A stretch of 64,000 bases of DNA from JAXIPB01 sp045403155 (lineage in GTDB: Bacteria; Actinomycetota; Actinomycetes; Mycobacteriales; Micromonosporaceae). How positions within the stretch are numbered: position 1 is the stretch's first letter; every line of letters begins with the position of its first letter. The translations under genes and the position numbers were made by a program. Shown here in pieces: positions 60,791 through 64,000 of this stretch. Location of the stretch: assembly GCA_045403155.1 (NCBI GenBank), contig JAXIPB010000146.1:1-64000 (forward strand), given 5' to 3'. Below the pieces are notes generated by a model. That model did no database searches and was not told the origin of the DNA. It saw only the letters and a list, made by a program, of their open reading frames with translations.

Positions 60791-61438
60791 ATGTTTGCAG
60801 CTATGGCAGACGTGGACCCCCGACCCGCCACCCCCGCGGACGCGCTCGCCGAGCTACTCGCGGGCAACGAGCGGTTCGTCACCGGAACTCGAGTCCACCC
60901 ACACCAGGACGCCGAGCGTCGCGCCGCGCTCGCGCAGGCTCAGCGACCGTTCGCTGTGGTCTTCGGCTGCTCCGATTCACGTCTCGCCGCCGAGATCATC
61001 TTCGATCGCGGGCTCGGCGATCTGTTCGTGGTGCGGACCGCGGGGCACATCACCGGCGCCGAGGTCTTCGCTAGCATCGATTACGGCGTGACCGTGCTGG
61101 CTGCGCCCCTGGTGGTTGTGCTCGGCCACGACTCCTGCGGAGCGATCCAAGCCGCCCACGACGCGATGACCGGAAGTGGGCCGCCCGACCTGGATCTGCG
61201 CGCCATCATTGACGGTGTCGTCCCGAGCATCCAGCACGCCCAAACCCGCGACATCACTGACCACGACGGCATCTCAAACGTGCACGTCCAGTACACGGTC
61301 GACTTGATCATCCGTCACGACACCGCCGTCGCGGATGCAGTCAGCGCCGGCCGCTGCGCGGCGGTCGGAATGTCCTACCGACTGACCGACGGCCGCGTCA
61401 CCGTCGTCGGGGCCCCGACCAGCACATCTGGCTTTTAG
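60791..61438 (+). CDS. Beta-class carbonic anhydrase
   Basis: 215 residues. Zinc ligands Cys60 (CSDSR with Asp62/Arg64), His113 and Cys116 (GHDSCGA) are intact. It interconverts CO2 and bicarbonate in the cytosol. Two ATGs, 60791 and 60803, are possible and no clear ribosome site precedes either, so a leaderless transcript is conceivable. Divergent from the ZIP-like gene. Confidence 0.92.
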   Translation: MFAAMADVDPRPATPADALAELLAGNERFVTGTRVHPHQDAERRAALAQAQRPFAVVFGCSDSRLAAEIIFDRGLGDLFVVRTAGHITGAEVFASIDYGVTVLAAPLVVVLGHDSCGAIQAAHDAMTGSGPPDLDLRAIIDGVVPSIQHAQTRDITDHDGISNVHVQYTVDLIIRHDTAVADAVSAGRCAAVGMSYRLTDGRVTVVGAPTSTSGF

Positions 61439-61527
61439 GCACCAAGATCATCGAAACTGTACGACACTTGCCCATGTCGACCGCGTCAAAGCGGGCAACA
61501 TCGCACACCCGCGGTGATCAAGCTGCC

Positions 61528-61551
61528 ATAGTTCAGTAGCCGCTGTACTAT
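61528..61551. promoter_or_regulatory. Probable CmtR operator
   Basis: ATAGTTCAG (61528-61536) and CTGTACTAT (61543-61551), an 8-of-9 matched inverted repeat with a 6-bp centre, end 7 bp before the ArsR/CmtR-type start. Position and symmetry fit autorepression. Confidence 0.7.
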
Positions 61552-61558
61552 CTGGGTC

Positions 61559-61879
61559 GTGCTGGTGGTCGCCTCGCAGGCTCAGGTGCTGGCCCGGTTC
61601 GGTCAGGCACTGTCGGATCCGACCAGGTGTGGCCTTCTGCTCGCTTTGCGTGACGGTCCCGGGTACCCGGCCGACCTCGCGGACGCGCTCGGCGTCTCCC
61701 GGACCAAGCTCTCCAACCACCTGGCCTGCCTGCGCGGCTGTGGACTGGTCGTCGCAGTGCCTCAGGGCCGGCGCGTCCGATACGAGTTGGCCGACGCCCG
61801 TCTGGGCCACGCGCTCTCCGATCTCGTTGAGTTGACGCTCGCCGTGGACACCGAGTGCCCTATCGATGGCGCGGACTGA
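61559..61879 (+). CDS. cmtR: Cd/Pb-sensing ArsR-family repressor CmtR
   Basis: 106 residues. The winged helix ALSDPTRCGLLLALRDG, then VSRTKLSNHLACLRGCGLVV, closely follows mycobacterial CmtR, with Cys57 and Cys61 at the CmtR positions and a C-terminal Cys100 in DTECP replacing Cys102. These three are the known Cd(II)/Pb(II) ligands. A likely operator precedes it and a cation-efflux gene follows after 5 nt. GTG 61559 or 61565. Confidence 0.9.
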   Translation: MLVVASQAQVLARFGQALSDPTRCGLLLALRDGPGYPADLADALGVSRTKLSNHLACLRGCGLVVAVPQGRRVRYELADARLGHALSDLVELTLAVDTECPIDGAD

Positions 61880-61884
61880 AATCG

Positions 61885-62625
61885 ATGGCGGGGTTCCCGA
61901 TGGCGCGGAATGAATTGGTCGCGCGAGCTTCCGAGGTACGACGAGACGTGCTCCGCCGCCGGATCCGGCTGTTGGTCGCTGCGACCATCGGCTACAACGT
62001 GATCGAGGGCGTGGTCGCCATCGTGGCTGGCGCGCTCGCGTCGTCCACTGCGCTGATTGGCTTCGGCCTGGACTCCATTGTGGAGGTCTCGTCGGCCGCC
62101 GCCGTCGCCTGGCAGTTCGCCGCCCCGGACCCGCGCCATCGCGAGCGGGTCGCGCTGCGGATTATCGCCGTGTCCTTCTTCGCGCTGGCCGCGTATGTCA
62201 CGGTCGAGTCCGTCCGGGCGCTGCTCGGCGCCGCCGAGGCCGATCCGTCCCCGGTCGGCATCGGTCTGGCCGCCGTCAGCCTGGTCGTAATGCCGGTGCT
62301 CTCCGCGGCGCAGCGACGGGCCGGCCACGCGTACGGCTCGGCCTCGGCCGTGGCCGACTCGAAGCAGACGCTGCTCTGCACGTATCTCTCCGCGGTGCTG
62401 CTCGTCGGTCTGGGCGCGAATGCCACGTTCGGATGGTGGTGGGCCGATCCGCTCGCGGCGCTGGTCATCGCGGGCGTCGCGGTCCACGAGGGTCGCAACG
62501 CATGGCGCGGCGACGCCTGCTGCCCTCCACTCGCGGACGACCAATCGTGCGCCGACGACTGCTGCTCGCCAACCGACCGGCCAGGCACCCGAGCGCTCCA
62601 CTCTGGACTGACGCGCGATGCGTGA
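61885..62625 (+). CDS. Cation diffusion facilitator-like exporter with Cys-rich tail
   Basis: 246 residues, about six transmembrane helices, with FGLDSIVEVSSAAAVAWQF and ADSKQTLLCTYLSAVLLVGL, the acidic helix positions of CDF transporters. No standard C-terminal cytosolic CDF domain follows; instead GDACCPPLADDQSCADDCCS gives five cysteines in a short tail, suited to soft metals. With CmtR next door, export of Cd(II) or Pb(II) is likely. The start may be 61885 or 61900. Confidence 0.87.
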   Translation: MAGFPMARNELVARASEVRRDVLRRRIRLLVAATIGYNVIEGVVAIVAGALASSTALIGFGLDSIVEVSSAAAVAWQFAAPDPRHRERVALRIIAVSFFALAAYVTVESVRALLGAAEADPSPVGIGLAAVSLVVMPVLSAAQRRAGHAYGSASAVADSKQTLLCTYLSAVLLVGLGANATFGWWWADPLAALVIAGVAVHEGRNAWRGDACCPPLADDQSCADDCCSPTDRPGTRALHSGLTRDA

Positions 62626-63016
62626 CTGGTTGGTCGGTCTCGCCATCGGACTCGGCGTGATCGTCGCGAGCTGGGGTTTGTTGATCCTGCTGGCCCGCAC
62701 GTTGCCGCCCGGCATTATTCGTGATCTCGCGTCGTTCATCCCGGACTGCGTCACCGCCGTGCGGCGGTTGCGCAATGACCCGCGCGTGCCGCGCCGGGCT
62801 AAGGTCGCCCTCCTGATCGCCGCGGTGTGGGTCGCGAGCCCCATCGATCTGATCCCCGAGTTCCTCCCCGTGATCGGGCCGCTCGACGACATCGTGGTCG
62901 TCGCACTCGCCCTGAGATACGCCGCCCGAAAGGTGCCGCGCGACGTCCTGCTGGCGGCGTGGCCCGGCGAGACTCGACTCATCGAGCGACTACTCGGTCC
63001 GCCGATACGCACCTAG
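62618..63016 (+). CDS. DUF1232 (YkvA-like) membrane protein
   Basis: 132 residues. One N-terminal transmembrane helix (GLAIGLGVIVASWGLLILLA), a linker, then the DUF1232 core RRAKVALLIAAVWVASPIDL with IPEFLPVIGPLDD. Function unknown; often near metal or stress genes. It overlaps the CDF gene by 8 nt, so it probably belongs to the cmtR operon. Confidence 0.88.
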   Translation: MRDWLVGLAIGLGVIVASWGLLILLARTLPPGIIRDLASFIPDCVTAVRRLRNDPRVPRRAKVALLIAAVWVASPIDLIPEFLPVIGPLDDIVVVALALRYAARKVPRDVLLAAWPGETRLIERLLGPPIRT

Positions 63017-63133
63017 CGCGGCCGTCGCGTATCGAACGCGTCAAGAACAGCCTCCCGCGCGTATGGATCACGTCAGAAGACCTCTCGCACCGCTTCGGGG
63101 CGCGCTTCTATATCTCGGGCGCTCGCCGCTGCG

Positions 63134-63181
63134 ATCGCTGTGCCAATGAATCGCTGTGCCGTTGAATCGCTGTGCCATTGA
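63134..63181 (+). repeat. Three tandem 16-bp repeats before the kdp leader gene
   Basis: ATCGCTGTGCCAATGA, ATCGCTGTGCCGTTGA and ATCGCTGTGCCATTGA follow one another at 63134-63181, differing at two positions. The array ends 12 bp before the next start, in the probable promoter or leader of the kdp locus. Confidence 0.9.
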
Positions 63182-63193
63182 GGAGCGTGCGGG

Positions 63194-63646
63194 GTGTGGA
63201 GCAAATCGGCGCGAGCCGACGTCGACGCCGGGGCGACCCCTTTCGGGATCAACCTGGCGATCGGCGCTGCGGTCATGATCGGCGCGACTGTCGCTGCGGC
63301 GGCCCTGGCTCCCGAAGTACCCACTCGCCTGGTCGTGATGTCGCTGGCGGTGGTCGCCGTCGCCGGCCTCGTGAAAGACACCCGGGCGAGCCTGGTCGTG
63401 TCCGCCCTCGGCTACCTGCTCTTCACCGGATTCCTGGTGAACCGCTACGGCGAGCTGAGTTGGGATGGTACGACGAGTGCATGGCATTTGGCCGTGTTTG
63501 CGCTATCCGTCGGGTTAGGCCGCGTATGGCGGTGGATTCGGACGGTCAGTGCCGAGGCGGCATTGATCGCTGAACTCAGCAACGTGGTCAACCAATCCGA
63601 ACGTCGTGAGACCCAGTCAACGAAGAAGGAGACGCACGATGCCTGA
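63194..63646 (+). CDS. Small membrane protein upstream of kdp
   Basis: 150 residues with about four transmembrane segments (INLAIGAAVMIGATVAAAAL, LVVMSLAVVAVAGLV, SALGYLLFTGFLVNRYGELS, AWHLAVFALSVGLGRVWRWI) and a charged C-terminal tail. No named family recognised. The layout loosely recalls the membrane part of KdpD-like sensors. GTG start after GCGGGG. It overlaps the next tiny gene by 8 nt, suggesting coupling to the kdp operon. Confidence 0.6.
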   Translation: MWSKSARADVDAGATPFGINLAIGAAVMIGATVAAAALAPEVPTRLVVMSLAVVAVAGLVKDTRASLVVSALGYLLFTGFLVNRYGELSWDGTTSAWHLAVFALSVGLGRVWRWIRTVSAEAALIAELSNVVNQSERRETQSTKKETHDA

Positions 63647-63722
63647 TCTGGTGTACGTGCTGCTGACCGTCGCGCTGTTCGTGCTTCTCGCGCTCGTCGT
63701 GCGAGGAGTTGAGCGGCTATGA
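63639..63722 (+). CDS. 27-residue single-helix protein before kdpF
   Basis: Encodes one hydrophobic helix (LVYVLLTVALFVLLALVVRG) with a charged end RGVERL. It starts within the end of the preceding gene and its TGA overlaps the kdpF ATG (ATGA). The perfect coupling on both sides supports translation. Similar tiny genes precede kdpF in some actinobacteria; it may be a second KdpF-like subunit. Confidence 0.7.
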   Translation: MPDLVYVLLTVALFVLLALVVRGVERL

Positions 63723-63808
63723 CTGCGGTCAATGTGATCGGCCTGATCGTCGCGGTCGGCCTCTCGGTATTCCTTGTGGTTGCCGTGCTATTTCCGGAGC
63801 GCTTCTAG
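63719..63808 (+). CDS. kdpF: K+-transporting ATPase subunit KdpF
   Basis: 29 residues, a single membrane helix (VIGLIVAVGLSVFLVVAVLF) ending in PERF, the usual KdpF end. It stabilises the KdpABC complex. Start overlaps the upstream stop, and kdpA begins immediately after the TAG. Confidence 0.88.
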   Translation: MTAVNVIGLIVAVGLSVFLVVAVLFPERF

Positions 63809-64000
63809 ATGAGTACGACTACCGCGGGCGTGATCTTCATCATCGTGCTGATGGCTGCGTTGGCGGCGGTGTACCGCCCCTTCGGCGATTACATGTACCG
63901 CGTGGTGACCGGCGCCAAGCACTCACGCGTGGAGCGCGGTATATATCGGCTCGTCGGAGTGAATCCCGACGGTGAGCAGACGTGGGGTGTGTACGCCCGC
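63809..64000 (+). CDS. kdpA: K+-transporting ATPase subunit KdpA, partial at window end
   Basis: The first 64 residues are present: a membrane helix VIFIIVLMAALAAVYRPFGD followed by YMYRVVTG, RVERGIYRLVGVNPDGEQTW, characteristic of KdpA. The ATG follows kdpF with no gap. KdpA carries the K+-selective pore; the rest and presumably kdpBC lie beyond the window. Confidence 0.92.
   Translation, partial: MSTTTAGVIFIIVLMAALAAVYRPFGDYMYRVVTGAKHSRVERGIYRLVGVNPDGEQTWGVYAR

Noticed and set aside
61441..61527. Third copy of the two-hairpin element
   Set aside because: CCAAGATCATCG and GGTGATCAAG flank the region, but no stem with 7-nt loop at the expected spacing could be drawn.
1..64000. tRNA, rRNA, prophage or insertion sequences
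   Set aside because: No cloverleaf-type T-loop sequences, transposase, integrase or structural phage proteins were recognised by eye; a tRNAscan or ISfinder run would settle it.

Overview
The window is chromosomal DNA from a high-GC actinomycete. Evidence for this is the very GC-rich third codon positions, frequent GTG starts, a WhiB-type Fe-S regulator, DUF4193, DUF5709 and DUF3068 (PorA-like) proteins, an accessory SecA2, a CmtR-type metal sensor and a c-di-AMP riboswitch in front of an NlpC/P60 cell-wall hydrolase. Repeated GATCATGA...TCATGATC palindromes resemble what I remember from Micromonosporaceae-like genomes; the family assignment is inference. I see no tRNA or rRNA gene, no CRISPR array, no transposase and no phage module. 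The right edge cuts through a kdp potassium-pump operon.

Layout. 1-2000: structured left edge, NYN/PIN-like protein, GT4 glycosyltransferase. 2-8 kb: glycogen-debranching-type glucosidase, GAF-ANTAR regulator, Ser/Thr kinase, cold-shock protein, ROK sugar kinase. 8-11 kb: multicopper oxidase divergent from a PadR repressor with palindromic operators between them, and a membrane protein with a PadR-associated prefix domain. 11-17 kb: DUF5709, ParA with an odd small partner separated by three 56-bp repeats, Ohr/OsmC, alkenal-type reductase, PlsC, WhiB with an extra zinc knuckle, dodecin. 17-27.6 kb: CPA2 antiporter; a tight minus-strand operon ndh - zwf - GMC oxidoreductase - SCP2 protein - second debranching paralog; divergent cydAB. 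27.7-32 kb: arylsulfatase and GH15 glucoamylase/trehalase. 32-35.5 kb: a four-gene membrane cluster (DUF1345-like, DUF2254, RDD, conserved hypothetical). 35.7-45 kb: MBL hydrolase, Pro-rich secreted protein, dps-clpC-like pair, acyl-ACP desaturase, DUF3068 protein, small conserved actinobacterial proteins, acylphosphatase. 45-54 kb: secA2, NlpC/P60 with c-di-AMP riboswitch, gnd, agmatinase, CPBP protease, LigD. 54-60 kb: tandem GNAT, methyltransferase, Orn/Lys/Arg decarboxylase, dGTPase-like HD protein, HAD, DUF309. 60-64 kb: ZIP-like transporter, carbonic anhydrase, cmtR with a CDF exporter, DUF1232, kdp.

Themes. Alpha-glucan/trehalose turnover and the oxidative pentose phosphate pathway recur (two debranching paralogs, GH15, GT4, ROK kinase, zwf, gnd). 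Respiration under low oxygen is suggested by ndh facing cydAB. Stress functions (Dps, ClpC-like, Ohr, Csp, dodecin, carbonic anhydrase) are frequent.

The most unusual content is non-coding. Six copies of a composite palindromic element lie in intergenic DNA, five of them at or within about 22 nt of a stop codon, and one of those supplies the secA2 stop codon. A second 83-84-bp multi-hairpin element occurs twice, with compensatory base changes in its first stem. Both families share a GGCGATCTTG-type end tag.
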